This document shows positions 53,963-63,671 of a stretch of 64,000 nucleotides of DNA, piece by piece. The stretch spans positions 2,232,001 to 2,296,000 of the forward strand of contig NZ_CP012333.1 of the NCBI RefSeq assembly GCF_001263205.1, read 5' to 3'. Numbering within the stretch: the stretch's first letter is position 1; each line of letters opens with the position of its first letter. The notes under the pieces were generated by a model. The model saw only the letters and a program-made list of their open reading frames with translations, had not been told where the DNA came from and did not search any database. Source of the stretch: Labilithrix luteola (GTDB lineage: Bacteria; Myxococcota_A; Polyangia; Polyangiales; Polyangiaceae). The translations under genes were made by a program, and so were the position numbers.

Positions 53963-55018
53963 CTACGCAACACCGAATCTGGCTGTGGTCTCGAGGACGA
54001 TCTTCCCCGTGAAGCCGCCCGCTACGTGGGCCTCGAGCGCCGTACTGGCATCGAGGAGAGGAACCCGGCGCGCCACCTGCGCGCGAAGACTGCCGGCCAT
54101 GAACAAGGCGAGGAGTCGACCAAGGTCTTCGCGAAACTCCCGCCAGAAGCGACGAGGTCGGAAGGCGCTATCGGCGCCGAAGCTGCCGCGTCCCCACACG
54201 TCGAAGACCTTCATCGTGCGCCCGCCCGGTCGCAGGCTCCAGAGGAGCGCGCGCGCCATGTTGACGAGGATGGGTGTCCACGCGGAACCGCGCGCGTTGA
54301 TCGTCGATGCGCTCCCGTACGAAACCAGCGTGCCCCCGCGCCGTAGCATCGCGAACGAGGCGCGAAGCGAATCTCCACCCACGTGGTCGAACACGGCATC
54401 GACGCCCTCCGGCGCGAGGGCCCGCGTGTCGTCGAGGACCTTTCCGCGCGTGTAGTCGACGACGCGAGCCCCGAGGCGCTCGACCGCCTCTCGCTGCGAC
54501 GGCTTGCATGTTCCGATGACGTGAACGCCCGCGAGCTTGGCGAGCTGGACGAGGATCGTCCCGACGCCACCCCCGGCGCCGTGAACGACGATGGTTTGCC
54601 CCGCCTTCACTCGAGCCACGCGGTGCAACATCTTGTAAGCGGTGATGCCGTTGACGATCAGCGTATCGACCTCGGAGGGGTCGAGATCATCAGGCACAAC
54701 GACGAGCTCCTCGGCGCGACGCAGGACGTTCTCCGCCCACGCCCCGGTCTGCGTCATCGTCGCGACTCGCTTCCCGACGAGCGCCGGATCGACGCCCGGC
54801 CCGACGGAGAGGACCTTGCCCACGAGATCGTAGCCGGGCACGAATGGAAACGCCGGCTGTCCGGGATAGCGCCCGCCGAGCATCTGGACCTCGGCGAAGG
54901 AGACCCCCGTGGCCTCCGTCGCGATGGAAGCCTCGCCAGCTCCAGGGCTCCCGAGCTCGCGCTCGCGAATCTGGAGGGGTTGGTTCGGGCCCGGGATCAC
55001 GATCTCGTGCGTCTTCAT
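53963..55018 (-). CDS. Zinc-less alcohol dehydrogenase/quinone reductase-like enzyme
   Basis: The 351-residue protein (ATG 55018, GGAGAG upstream) has the MDR fold: N-terminal GroES-like domain and an NADPH-binding AGGGVG (HGAGGGVGTILVQLAKLAG). The structural/catalytic zinc Cys residues are absent, as in quinone oxidoreductases. It is divergent from the LysR gene at 55106, a likely regulator. Confidence 0.92.
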   Translation of the reverse strand: MKTHEIVIPGPNQPLQIRERELGSPGAGEASIATEATGVSFAEVQMLGGRYPGQPAFPFVPGYDLVGKVLSVGPGVDPALVGKRVATMTQTGAWAENVLRRAEELVVVPDDLDPSEVDTLIVNGITAYKMLHRVARVKAGQTIVVHGAGGGVGTILVQLAKLAGVHVIGTCKPSQREAVERLGARVVDYTRGKVLDDTRALAPEGVDAVFDHVGGDSLRASFAMLRRGGTLVSYGSASTINARGSAWTPILVNMARALLWSLRPGGRTMKVFDVWGRGSFGADSAFRPRRFWREFREDLGRLLALFMAGSLRAQVARRVPLLDASTALEAHVAGGFTGKIVLETTARFGVA

Positions 55019-55072
55019 GGTGAGTCTCTCCTCGCCGCTCATCGGCAAGACTCATCATGCGCAGCGGAGTGT

Positions 55073-55089
55073 TATCCGTCGAATGGATG
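55073..55089. promoter_or_regulatory. LysR-type box, copy 1
   Basis: TATCCGTCGAATGGATG lies between the divergent starts at 55018 and 55106. The core ATCC-N7-GGAT is an inverted repeat of the T-N11-A type. The same 16 bases recur at 56709-56724 before another lysR gene. Confidence 0.75.
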
Positions 55090-55105
55090 TTCTACATTGC
55101 ACGTC

Positions 55106-56062
55106 ATGGGTTCTATCCATCTTCGTTCGGTCGACCTGAACCTGCTCGTCGTCCTCGACGCCTTGCTCTCCGAGCGTCACGTGACGCGCGCAGGAAAGCG
55201 ACTTGGTCTCTCGCAGTCCGCGACGAGCAACGCGCTCGAGAGGCTGCGCTCTCTGTTCGGCGATCCGATCCTCGAGCGCACGCGCGGCGGAATGACGCCG
55301 ACGCCGCGAGCCCAGGCCCTCCGGCCCGCGCTCGAGCACGCGCTCTCCAGCGTCGCGCAGGTTGTCGGCCCACGCGCTGACCTCGCCACGCTCTCGCAGA
55401 CCGTTCGTTGGTCGGTCGTGGACTACGGGACTGCGCTCTTGGGCCCGCCGCTCATGGCAGCGCTCCGCGACTCGGCTCCAGGACTCGACCTCATCGTGAC
55501 TCCGTGGGGCGGTGCGGAGGAAGTCGTCGCCGAGCTTTCGGACGGCACACTCGACCTCGCCGTTTCCGTCATGGCGCCGGGCGCGTCGATGCTTCGCTGG
55601 CAGCCACTCTTCTCGGAGCGGTACATCGTCGCCATGCGGCGCGATCACCCGGCGAAGCAGCGCTTCTCTCTCGACAAATGGCTCCAGTACCCGCACGTCG
55701 TGGTGTCAGGACGCGCCCAGACCAGCGGCGCACTCGACGCGGCGCTGGCTTCGCAGGGCAAGGCCCGACGCGTTGGGCTCGTGGTGCCCAGCTTCCTGGC
55801 GGTACCGTCGATCGTCGGTAATAGCGACTTGCTGGCGCTCGTCCCGGAACGACTGCTCGCGACGGGTCCCTACGCCAATGTGATCACGCGGGAGCCACCG
55901 CTCCCTGTTCCGTCCTTCGAGGTCGGAATCGCGTGGCACCCTCGCCGCGATCACGATGTCGCAACAATGCACGTCATCCACGCCCTCATGGGTGTCGCGC
56001 GCGACGATCCAAAGGTTCGAGGGACTGCGAAGAACGACCGGAGGCCCAAGCGAGCGCGGTGA
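55106..56062 (+). CDS. LysR-family transcriptional regulator
   Basis: The 318-residue protein starts at ATG 55106 (MGSIHLRSVDLNLL). The winged helix-turn-helix is VDLNLLVVLDALLSERHVTRAGKRLGLSQSATSNALERLR, followed by a substrate-binding domain. It is divergent from the quinone-reductase-like gene. A long in-frame extension to 54383 is not coding. Confidence 0.93.
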   Translation: MGSIHLRSVDLNLLVVLDALLSERHVTRAGKRLGLSQSATSNALERLRSLFGDPILERTRGGMTPTPRAQALRPALEHALSSVAQVVGPRADLATLSQTVRWSVVDYGTALLGPPLMAALRDSAPGLDLIVTPWGGAEEVVAELSDGTLDLAVSVMAPGASMLRWQPLFSERYIVAMRRDHPAKQRFSLDKWLQYPHVVVSGRAQTSGALDAALASQGKARRVGLVVPSFLAVPSIVGNSDLLALVPERLLATGPYANVITREPPLPVPSFEVGIAWHPRRDHDVATMHVIHALMGVARDDPKVRGTAKNDRRPKRAR

Positions 56063-56096
56063 CGTGCGCCGCGCGGAAACACCTAGCTCCTCAGCG

Positions 56097-56645
56097 TCAG
56101 TAACTCGCCGCGTCCGTCGCAAGCCGCGCTGTAACTCCCGAGGCTGGCCAACCGTCTCCCGCAAGCGACGGCGGGGACTGGCGTCCGTCAAAAACGCTGC
56201 GTGTAACCGAACGGACGAGAGCTCGCTCGACGTGGTTGACGAAACCGGGACTACTCTGGAACTCCTCCCGCAGGAGGGGCCAACTCGCCTGGACCACCGG
56301 AAGACGGAGCCCCCGTTCTGCCTCCGTGCGGAACGCCACCCATAGCCGACCGGAGAAGTAGCCGGTCGCATGGAGCGTGAAGGCCGAGTGCATGAGGTGA
56401 AGGAAGTCGAGCACCTCGACGGCGGCGATCTCGCTGGGCACACCACCGGGCTCTTTCCCAACCAAGTATGCGGCGCGGCTCGTGGTTGGCACCGCTCGGT
56501 ACAGCTTCTGGAGCCGGTCACTCAGATCGAGATAGATGGCTGCGTTCGTTCGTCTGCGAAAGCTGAAGACGGCGAAGCTCGCGCTAAAGATGGCCATGGC
56601 CACCGTGAAGAGCGTCGCGTAGCGCACGAGTACGCTGAAAATCAT
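56097..56645 (-). CDS. Membrane-anchored protein of unknown function
   Basis: The 182-residue protein (ATG 56645, GGGGAGAGG upstream) has one N-terminal TM segment (YATLFTVAMAIFSASFAVFSF), then a basic RRR stop-transfer and a helical soluble domain (LDLSDRLQKLYRAVP, EVLDFLHLMHSAFTL). It is divergent from a LysR gene at 56817, with a LysR box between, so it may be its target. Confidence 0.7.
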   Translation of the reverse strand: MIFSVLVRYATLFTVAMAIFSASFAVFSFRRRTNAAIYLDLSDRLQKLYRAVPTTSRAAYLVGKEPGGVPSEIAAVEVLDFLHLMHSAFTLHATGYFSGRLWVAFRTEAERGLRLPVVQASWPLLREEFQSSPGFVNHVERALVRSVTRSVFDGRQSPPSLAGDGWPASGVTARLATDAASY

Positions 56646-56708
56646 GAGAGGCCTCTCCCCTTCAGAAATCCGTTCACCGTCAGCGCTCATTCTGGACGTT
56701 CGAGTTTC

Positions 56709-56724
56709 ATCCGTCGAATGGATG
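56709..56724. promoter_or_regulatory. LysR-type box, copy 2
   Basis: ATCCGTCGAATGGATG is identical to the 16 bases at 55074-55089. It lies between the divergent starts at 56645 and 56817. One regulator may bind both promoters. Confidence 0.75.
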
Positions 56725-56816
56725 CTTTCTATGAATTACTATCGACGCTGCCCATCATCGACGACGCCGATGGGCCTTGCCACGATGCAAAGAAGCAACC
56801 ATGGTTGGAGACTAGA

Positions 56817-57734
56817 ATGGCAAATGTGCAAGGCGTCGCGGACGCACGATGGGACGACGTGCGCATCTTTCTCGAGGCCCATCGCCAGAAGAGCCTCGGC
56901 GCGGCGGCGTCACGGCTCGGAATCGATACGTCGACGGTGAGCCGTCGCATCACGGCGCTCGAAGCGTCGCTCGGCGTGCGCCTCTTCGAGCGGACGCGGG
57001 AAGGACTTCTCCCCGCACGCGGGGCGGAACGGGTGTTGGCCGCCGCCGAGTCGATGGAGGCGGCGCACGGACGCCTCAAGCGCGATGCGTCGGACGTCGA
57101 GGCGCAGGCCGAAGGGATTGTGCGCCTCAGTGCCGACCCGGGGATGGCCGAGTTGTTCATCGCCCCCGCGCTCGTGCGGCTTCGCGCGAAATACCCCAAG
57201 GTCCACATCGAGCTCGATGCATCCGCGCAGCCGCGCGACCTTACGCGGCACGAGGCCGACCTTGCCCTCCGATCCGTCCAGCCACGGGGAGCCGAGCTCG
57301 TGACGACCAAGCTCCTTACCGCCAAGTGGTTGCCGGCGAGCGCCCCCGCCCTGGTGGAGGAGATCGGGCGGGTCTCTTCCTGGAACGATCCGCCATGGCT
57401 CGCGTGGGACAAGGACTTCGCGAGCTTCGCACCCGCGCGGTGGGTCACGGCGAACGCCGGAAAGGCCGAGATCGTCCTTCGGACGAGCCACTTCTCCGCC
57501 CAGCTCGCCGCCGCCGAGGCGGGCTTGGGAGTCGCCCTCTTGCCCACGATGTTCATCCGCGCACGACGGCTGGAGGAGGTTCGCTACACGAAGACGCTCG
57601 CGTCCTCCATCCACGCGTGTCCGTCCTCCGATGTCTGGCTCGTTGGCCACAGGATCCTTCGCGATGTGCCGCGGGTGGCGGCTGTGTGGTCCTTCTTCGC
57701 CGACGAGCTGCGAGCAGTTACTGAAGCTGCTTGA
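56817..57734 (+). CDS. LysR-family transcriptional regulator
   Basis: The 305-residue protein starts at ATG 56817 after GGAG. The helix-turn-helix is DDVRIFLEAHRQKSLGAAASRLGIDTSTVSRRITALE. It is a LysR of the VirR/PecT-like branch (short effector domain). Its 3' end overlaps the convergent SnoaL-like gene by 17 bp. An ATG in frame near 56719 lies in the LysR box and is unlikely to be used. Confidence 0.92.
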   Translation: MANVQGVADARWDDVRIFLEAHRQKSLGAAASRLGIDTSTVSRRITALEASLGVRLFERTREGLLPARGAERVLAAAESMEAAHGRLKRDASDVEAQAEGIVRLSADPGMAELFIAPALVRLRAKYPKVHIELDASAQPRDLTRHEADLALRSVQPRGAELVTTKLLTAKWLPASAPALVEEIGRVSSWNDPPWLAWDKDFASFAPARWVTANAGKAEIVLRTSHFSAQLAAAEAGLGVALLPTMFIRARRLEEVRYTKTLASSIHACPSSDVWLVGHRILRDVPRVAAVWSFFADELRAVTEAA

Positions 57735-58287
57735 TTCCAAGCTGCTGGAAGAAGAGGAGGCTGTCGGCGTTGGCCCAGTACTCCGCGAGCATGCCGTCGG
57801 CGACACGCAGCGTGTCGGTCCCGGTGAAGTTGACCTTCCTGCCGACCGACTCTGGCCCCGTACCTGGCAGACCGCCTCGGTAGGTGCCCTGAGCCCTCCA
57901 CCGAACGACGAGGTGGTCGGCATCGGTGATCGGCCCCACCTCCACGGTGAACGTCAGGTCCGGGATGACGGAGCGGATGCCGCTGACCCAACCATTGAGC
58001 GCCTCGCGGCCGCGAATCACGTCCGAGCCAGATCCGGTCAGCGGAGCTGCGTGGGCGACGAAGTCCTTGGCAATGATCTTGTCGGTCATCGCGAGGTCGC
58101 CGTTCCACAGGTCTTTCCAGGGGGTCACGAATGCTGCGTTGTTTGCGTTGGACATGACGGTCTCCTTTTGGTGTGACGTGCTCGCGCAGCCGATCGCGAG
58201 CGCTCCGAGCGTGAGCGCGAGTACGCCGGTGCGGAACACCCTTGCCGTTGTCATCGAGAGCGAAGCGGATTGCTGTGCGGTGTTCAT
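57718..58287 (-). CDS. SnoaL-like ester cyclase lipoprotein
   Basis: The 190-residue protein starts at ATG 58287 with a lipoprotein signal (LALTLGALAIGC), unusual for SnoaL. The SnoaL/NTF2-like domain is about residues 60-185: WKDLWNGDLAMTDKIIAKDFVAHAAP, VIRGREALNGWVSGIRSVIPDL, DTLRVADGMLAEYWANAD. SnoaL proteins cyclise polyketides or bind hydrophobic ligands. The lipobox places it in the envelope, where a ligand-binding role is as likely as catalysis. Confidence 0.82.
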   Translation of the reverse strand: MNTAQQSASLSMTTARVFRTGVLALTLGALAIGCASTSHQKETVMSNANNAAFVTPWKDLWNGDLAMTDKIIAKDFVAHAAPLTGSGSDVIRGREALNGWVSGIRSVIPDLTFTVEVGPITDADHLVVRWRAQGTYRGGLPGTGPESVGRKVNFTGTDTLRVADGMLAEYWANADSLLFFQQLGIKQLQ

Positions 58288-58594
58288 GCACGGAAGATGA
58301 CCCTTGCCCGTTTGCAAGACAACGCCCATCGATGCAAACGATCACGGCACCAATGCAAGACCGCTATCGCCCTTGGCTCGTGGCCGAGACGGCAACTATC
58401 CTGACGCAGGGGGGCTCGCCGCTAGCGATGCTTCAAGACATCCGGCAAACCGGAGAGGATTCGCTCGTCGCGAAGTCGAAGCGGTGACGTCGCTGCGGAC
58501 CGCGCGCTTTCAGTCGAGGCCTCGAGCCGCGCTCTCGTCTCCCGGCGTGCCTTTGGCGTCAACTCGGTACGCCTACCATCAACACGCGACGCGC
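58288..58594. other. Gene-free stretch
   Basis: The sequence holds the promoter of the SnoaL-like gene and no recognisable gene or repeat. Confidence 0.5.
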
Positions 58595-59089
58595 CTAGCG
58601 CTTACCGAAATCTCTCTGCTTGAAGTCCGTGTCGCCTCGGTATCCGTACAACCGCGAGACGGCCTGGAAGTCCTCGGGCGAGAATCCGGCCCAGGAGTAG
58701 TTCCGGATGTTCTTCTTGCTCTTGGCGTCGCGCACGTAAAAGGACAAGCCGGCCTTCTGCTCGGGCAGGTTGATGGCCTTGTGCAGCGAGGGCACGAATT
58801 CGTACTGCGAGGTGGGGTAGCGCTTCTTCACGCCCAGCAGCGTGCTGACCGAGAATTCGGTGTCGCTGAACTCGTAGCGGTTCACGAACACGTAGTCTTT
58901 GCGGATGACGAGAAAAGCGATCAACCCCAGCGCCACGGTCGCCAGATAGAAGGCTGGCGTATGGATGTTGCGGTCGACGGTGTAGCGATACGCGTAATTG
59001 AAGACCAGGGAGAGCAGACCGCTGGCGATGACCAGTTGCCCAAGCTGGGAAACCAGCCATGTGGCCTTGTTACGAACATTGACAATCAT
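58595..59089 (-). CDS. Membrane protein with short cytoplasmic domain
   Basis: The 164-residue protein has two TM segments (LGQLVIASGLLSLVFNYAY, FYLATVALGLIAFLVI) and a soluble C-terminal half with PH-like strands (YEFSDTEFSVSTLLGVKKRYP, RNYSWAGFSPEDFQAVSRL). Codon use is less GC-rich at third positions than its neighbours and the sequence looks gammaproteobacterial, suggesting transfer. Function is unknown. Confidence 0.7.
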   Translation of the reverse strand: MIVNVRNKATWLVSQLGQLVIASGLLSLVFNYAYRYTVDRNIHTPAFYLATVALGLIAFLVIRKDYVFVNRYEFSDTEFSVSTLLGVKKRYPTSQYEFVPSLHKAINLPEQKAGLSFYVRDAKSKKNIRNYSWAGFSPEDFQAVSRLYGYRGDTDFKQRDFGKR

Positions 59090-59210
59090 TGCTGATCCCT
59101 AAGAGTCCCTGCCCTCTGCCATCCCGAGATGGTCCGAAGCATGCACCAGATCAGCTCAGTTGCACACCTCGAGCGGATGAAACGGGGTGTCCTGGCACGA
59201 CGCCGTGAGA

Positions 59211-61019
59211 TCAGTGAATTGGAGCGAGAGAGGTGTCGACGAGCTTTCGCTGGGCGGTGCCGCCGGGATAGGCGTAGCTCGCAGCGGCGTCCCAGCCCCA
59301 AAGCGTGGCGGTGAAGGGGCCTTCGCTCCGCATGCGCTGGAGGCCGGTTCGGCAAACTGTGACCGTGCCGGCGTCGCCGTCGCCGAAGGTGTCGCCGGGG
59401 TGGAAGTGGCGTGAGAGGTCGACCCTCGTGTACTCGTACTCGCCGCGCGAGCCGACGGGCTTCCAGCTCGTCAGGTTGCCTGCGCACTCGAGCCACACGT
59501 CCTTGAAGGTGCCGTTGAGTTTGCGTCGGATGATCGTGAGCGAGGTCTCCGCATAGCTGGAGTCCGCGTAGAAACTGTACGAGTTCGAATACTGGGCGGT
59601 TGCAATGACGTTGACGAACTCCGGATCACCGGTGCCCCCGTAGCTTGGTGCCTTGGGGGTAAAATCGCCGCCGCCGCCGGTCATGTGCGCGGAGACATAG
59701 ATCGGGTGCTCGATGTCCTGCGTCCGGACGACGAACGCATCCCCAGTTCCCTGAGGGAACGTGCCCACCTCGCCGGCATTCATGGTGGTTGGCGCTCCCG
59801 GCGGGATCGTCGGCTCGTACTCGAGGCGTGTTCCATCCCGCGCGGCGACGATGCGATAGGGCATCGGCTCGTGCTCGTTGCCCGCACGCGGGCGATAGCC
59901 CACGCCGACATATTCCGCGCCCCACTGCTCGAACGGTGGAATCTGTTGATTGAGAATATCGCAGGCCGAGGCCGAGGCCGGAACGAACGCACAAGAATTC
60001 CCGCCAAAGGTGCTCGTTGGCTTGGTCGAAACTACGATGCTCCCCGTGAGCTCGTCGGTCTGGACGAGCTGCAAGTGCTGCCCTCGGGATAGGCGGTACT
60101 TCGCCGGCTCATTCGCGAAAGCACTCGCGACGCCCGGTCCACCCAGGATGTCGCGCTTCGGCAGAATGGTGACCTCGGTGTCGTCTTCGGAAGCGACGAT
60201 CTGCACGGACGGAGCGCCCGCAAAGCTCGCCTCCCACCCGTTGACGATCATGTGCTCCGTTCCCCATGTCGCGACGGGCAACACGAGCGTAGCGCTCGGC
60301 AGGTAGGAGGCCGCACCGCCGAACGGATACATCGATGTCAATGACACCGGCACGTCGGCCGTCAATCGGAACGAAGAGCCAATTCCAGTTTTCTTCGCCA
60401 CCGTGTCGTCGAAGGTCGCGGCAGTCACCCCCTCGGGACATCGGACGTACAGATAGGAGGGATCGGCGCCTTGCGGTGAGTCGGAGAGGAACAGGATGAC
60501 GCTTTCGCCCGGTGGAATGGCTCCAACGTGTGGGCTCAGCGCCGTACTTCCCGGCGTGGTGCGGAAGACCGATTTCGAGACGTCAATCGCCTTCCCCTCA
60601 CGCTCGAGCGTCACGTTGGCGGATTGCCTGGACGTATTGACGATGAACGCGGCGTTGCAGCTATGAGGAAACGCCTTGTCCATCCGGGGCATCTGAAAAT
60701 AGAAGTCGCACCCGTTCGAGCTTCGATCCGCGGATGCTGCAGCACATGGCTCCTGGCATCGCGCAGCACCGCACGCGAGATTGTCGGCGCACGTCTCGAT
60801 GACGTTGCCCGTGCACGCTTCGATGACCGAGCGGCCGTCGAGTGAGCACTGGTATTGGCAATCCGGCGCGTCCGGCGCGGCCGACGCATCGAAATCGAGC
60901 GTTGGATTGTCGGTGGCGAAACCACCGCGGTCCTCCGTGCACGCCCCCAATCCTGCGGCACTCACCGTGATACCGAAGGCCGCGGCGAATACGCGGCGGG
61001 TCATGCGCATACGATTCAT
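59211..61019 (-). CDS. IgGFc-binding-domain surface lipoprotein
   Basis: The 602-residue protein starts at ATG 61019 with a lipoprotein signal (ITVSAAGLGAC). Cys-rich residues (about 45-115) lead to an IgGFc-binding N-terminal-type domain (about 230-500: WGAEYVGVGYRPR, PYRIVAARDGTRLEYEP, DIEHPIYVSAHMTGG). This domain is frequent in myxobacterial surface proteins. ATG overlaps the upstream stop by 4 bp, so it is the last gene of a coupled operon. Confidence 0.85.
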   Translation of the reverse strand: MNRMRMTRRVFAAAFGITVSAAGLGACTEDRGGFATDNPTLDFDASAAPDAPDCQYQCSLDGRSVIEACTGNVIETCADNLACGAARCQEPCAAASADRSSNGCDFYFQMPRMDKAFPHSCNAAFIVNTSRQSANVTLEREGKAIDVSKSVFRTTPGSTALSPHVGAIPPGESVILFLSDSPQGADPSYLYVRCPEGVTAATFDDTVAKKTGIGSSFRLTADVPVSLTSMYPFGGAASYLPSATLVLPVATWGTEHMIVNGWEASFAGAPSVQIVASEDDTEVTILPKRDILGGPGVASAFANEPAKYRLSRGQHLQLVQTDELTGSIVVSTKPTSTFGGNSCAFVPASASACDILNQQIPPFEQWGAEYVGVGYRPRAGNEHEPMPYRIVAARDGTRLEYEPTIPPGAPTTMNAGEVGTFPQGTGDAFVVRTQDIEHPIYVSAHMTGGGGDFTPKAPSYGGTGDPEFVNVIATAQYSNSYSFYADSSYAETSLTIIRRKLNGTFKDVWLECAGNLTSWKPVGSRGEYEYTRVDLSRHFHPGDTFGDGDAGTVTVCRTGLQRMRSEGPFTATLWGWDAAASYAYPGGTAQRKLVDTSLAPIH

Positions 61020-62395
61020 GGCAGCACCACTTCTTCCGGCACGATGCTTGGGACTCGGAGCTTCCCGTTGCCGAGCTGTCCGTAATAATTCGAGCCCCAG
61101 CAATAGACTTTTCCGTTCGTCAAAAGCGCACACGTCGAGTCGGGCATTGCTTTGACTTGCGCGGCCGTCGTCGGGAGGCCTTCGACTTTGACCGCCTGAT
61201 AGGCGTGCTCCTTCGTGCCGTCGCCGGCCTGACCGCTCGCGTTGAAGCCCCAGCAATAGACGCTGCCCGACGCGCCAACCGCGCACCAGCGCTGCGGTCG
61301 AACGACCGCGTCGTAGAAGCCACCGGTGACGAACGACCTCGTCGTGGCGATTTGAACGAGCGGCTCCGGCGCCACGACGGGGCTGGGAAGGGTCCAATCG
61401 TCCACCACCAGCCAGAAGGACAAGAACGCGTCGCGGAGAAGACGTCCCCAGCAATAGCCGACGCCGCCGACCGTCGCGCACGCGTTGTCGCCCGCGCTAT
61501 CGATCGAAGAGAGCCCGACGAGGTCCATCGGAAGCGCGTACGAATCGGGGCTGAGCGACGAGAGGCGGCCAAGCGAAGGCATCGCTCCCCAACTCAGGGT
61601 TTGCCCATCCTCGCGGAGAACGAACGCCGTCTCGCCAACGAGGATCTCCCGGCTCGGCGCGCCGCTGGGAAGGTCGACGGGTACGGGGCCGAGGAAGGTC
61701 CACGCAGGCGTCGTGGTCGTTGGCGCGAGCTGTCCGTTCGCGTTGCTTCCCCAGCAGACCAGGTCGTCGCCGTTCGACGCACACCCGACGTCCCTTCCCA
61801 TTCCAACGTGCTCGACCGGCGGAAGGGCCAGCTTGAGCGGCGTACGTTCGGTCGTACGTTCCCCCGTGTCGTTGCGAAGGTAGGGGCCCGTGCCCCAGCA
61901 CCAGACGCTGCCGCTCTTGTCGAGGGCGCACGTATGACTCAGCTCCGCGACCTCGGAGAGACCGTCGACACGCTCGGCGGTCGGACTGTCCGACGTCCCC
62001 GCGTCGTCACCGCGACCGAGTTGGCCGGCCCCGTTTCCACCCCAGCATGCCACCGTGCCGTCGTGCAGAAGCGCGCAATAGCCTTCGCTCCTGTCGTCGC
62101 TACTGACGGCGAGCGTCGTTACCAGTGAGGTCGCGCAGCGATCCGTGGCGCACACGACCGGGAGAGGCCCCCCGTCGAAAGGCGGCGCCGTTACGTCGCG
62201 AACGTTTGCGTCGACCGAGCCGCTCTCGGATGGCGCGCCGCCATCGGCGGCTACGGACGCTTCCGGGCCGGCATCCGAGGAACCCGAATTGACTTCCTCG
62301 TCGGTGCTCGCGCAGCTCGCCGCCGCACCGCTTGCTGCCAGGATCACCCCTGCGCCGAAGAAGTAGCGATCAAGGAGTCGTCTTGTGAAGCGCAT
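61016..62395 (-). CDS. RCC1-repeat lipoprotein
   Basis: The 459-residue protein starts at ATG 62395 with a lipoprotein signal (ILAASGAAASC). About six RCC1-type blades are visible: YCALLHDGTVACWGGNGAGQ, CALDKSGSVWCWG, CASNGDDLVCWGSNANGQL, CAVGASGSVYCWGFNASGQ, CALLTNGKVYCWGSNYYGQ. This gives a secreted beta-propeller. It overlaps the upstream and downstream genes (26 bp and 4 bp). Confidence 0.9.
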   Translation of the reverse strand: MRFTRRLLDRYFFGAGVILAASGAAASCASTDEEVNSGSSDAGPEASVAADGGAPSESGSVDANVRDVTAPPFDGGPLPVVCATDRCATSLVTTLAVSSDDRSEGYCALLHDGTVACWGGNGAGQLGRGDDAGTSDSPTAERVDGLSEVAELSHTCALDKSGSVWCWGTGPYLRNDTGERTTERTPLKLALPPVEHVGMGRDVGCASNGDDLVCWGSNANGQLAPTTTTPAWTFLGPVPVDLPSGAPSREILVGETAFVLREDGQTLSWGAMPSLGRLSSLSPDSYALPMDLVGLSSIDSAGDNACATVGGVGYCWGRLLRDAFLSFWLVVDDWTLPSPVVAPEPLVQIATTRSFVTGGFYDAVVRPQRWCAVGASGSVYCWGFNASGQAGDGTKEHAYQAVKVEGLPTTAAQVKAMPDSTCALLTNGKVYCWGSNYYGQLGNGKLRVPSIVPEEVVLP

Positions 62396-63671
62396 TGCGG
62401 ACTCCGATGGCCCAAAGGTTGGTGTTGGAAGTGCCGCGAACTTGGTAGAGCGTTTGCTTGAGCGCACCACCGTTCATCGCGAGCGTCGAAATCTGGAACG
62501 TTCCCCCGTCCCAGACGTCGTTGCCGCCCTGAAGGACGACGCCCGATCCGCAGAGCCACACGCTCCCGGGAATCGCCCATAGAGAGTCGAGTGGCTGGCC
62601 GGTCAGCTTCGGAGATACGGACGCCGCGGAGAGCGAATACCCATCTCCTGAGATTGACACATGGACGACGTCTCGCCCGCCCTTGAGACCGACGATCTCG
62701 TTGGGCGAAGGCATGTGAAGGTCGGTGAGCCATCCCGGCGCGCCGCCGATCAGCAACTGGTCTTGACGCGCCTCGCAGTCGGACCAGTCACTGGCAATGC
62801 CGTCCGCCACCCTTCGATACGCGCCGCCTGTTTTGCGTACGAGGACGGTGCAAGCCGCGCCCGAACGCGCTCTCGTGGCAGAGAACCAGACGTCGTCGGG
62901 TCCCGCTCCGGCGGCCGACAGGAAGTACATGTGCTCCGTCGAATCCGAGGCGTCGTCCGCGACGTACTCGGGGACCCACTCCGGCGCGGCGCCTCCAGTG
63001 CTCGTCCGGCGATAGATGGTATTGGTGAACCAAGCGTAGACGTCGCCGGCGCTCGTCCCCCAGATGCCGAGCGTCGGATAGTTTTGCCCTAGCTCCGGGT
63101 AGAGCGGATAGCCGTCTTGTGGGTCGACGAAGTCGGGATGGCTATTGTCTTTCAGACTCTCCCGCGTCCAAGACCAGGTGGTGTTGGGCGCCTCGGGGCG
63201 CTTTCCGTAATAGACGTAGCCTGGCCCCACTCCGTAATAGATCTCGTTCTCACTCGGGGCCCAGATCCGTCCGGCGTATTTTCCGAGACCGACGTCGTTC
63301 TGAGAGCTGTCATCGATGTAGCTCCACGAGGCATCGCCCTTCTTCCACTCGAGCACCTTGATGCCGAGGGTCGGACTGTCCGCGATCGCAAACGCCGTCT
63401 CGCCGACGGGCCAGATGTCCTTCAACGTGAGATCGTCGTCGGGCAAGGACGTTCGACACCATCCCGCGTCGCTGCATTCCGGCGACGCGGCCTCGGTGCC
63501 GGAATCCGTCGCCGCTTCGGGCTGCCCGCCCTCCGAAGGAGTCGCGATGGTTTCTCCGGAATCAGGAGTAGAGGTCGTCTGGGGCTCGTTTTCGGACGTC
63601 GCGCAGGCCGCGACCGACGCCATTGCGCCGAGCGCGAGTGAAGCGCCGCAGAAGAGGATCGTCGCTCTCAT
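62370..63671 (-). CDS. Propeller-like surface lipoprotein
   Basis: The 433-residue protein starts at ATG 63671 (GGAGGAAAG upstream). The lipobox is ASVAAC, followed by an acidic Ser/Glu/Asp linker, then repeats with W-x(3)-E-x-Y and G-x-VW motifs (DVWFSATRARSG, SVWLCGSGVVLQGGNDVWDGG) of a YVTN/Kelch-like propeller. It overlaps the downstream RCC1 gene by 26 bp and the upstream gene by 4 bp. Confidence 0.85.
   Translation of the reverse strand: MRATILFCGASLALGAMASVAACATSENEPQTTSTPDSGETIATPSEGGQPEAATDSGTEAASPECSDAGWCRTSLPDDDLTLKDIWPVGETAFAIADSPTLGIKVLEWKKGDASWSYIDDSSQNDVGLGKYAGRIWAPSENEIYYGVGPGYVYYGKRPEAPNTTWSWTRESLKDNSHPDFVDPQDGYPLYPELGQNYPTLGIWGTSAGDVYAWFTNTIYRRTSTGGAAPEWVPEYVADDASDSTEHMYFLSAAGAGPDDVWFSATRARSGAACTVLVRKTGGAYRRVADGIASDWSDCEARQDQLLIGGAPGWLTDLHMPSPNEIVGLKGGRDVVHVSISGDGYSLSAASVSPKLTGQPLDSLWAIPGSVWLCGSGVVLQGGNDVWDGGTFQISTLAMNGGALKQTLYQVRGTSNTNLWAIGVRNALHKTTP

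Noticed and set aside
54383..55105. N-terminal extension of the LysR gene at 55106
   Set aside because: It is not protein-like and lies opposite the quinone reductase gene. The LysR start at 55106 fits the family length.
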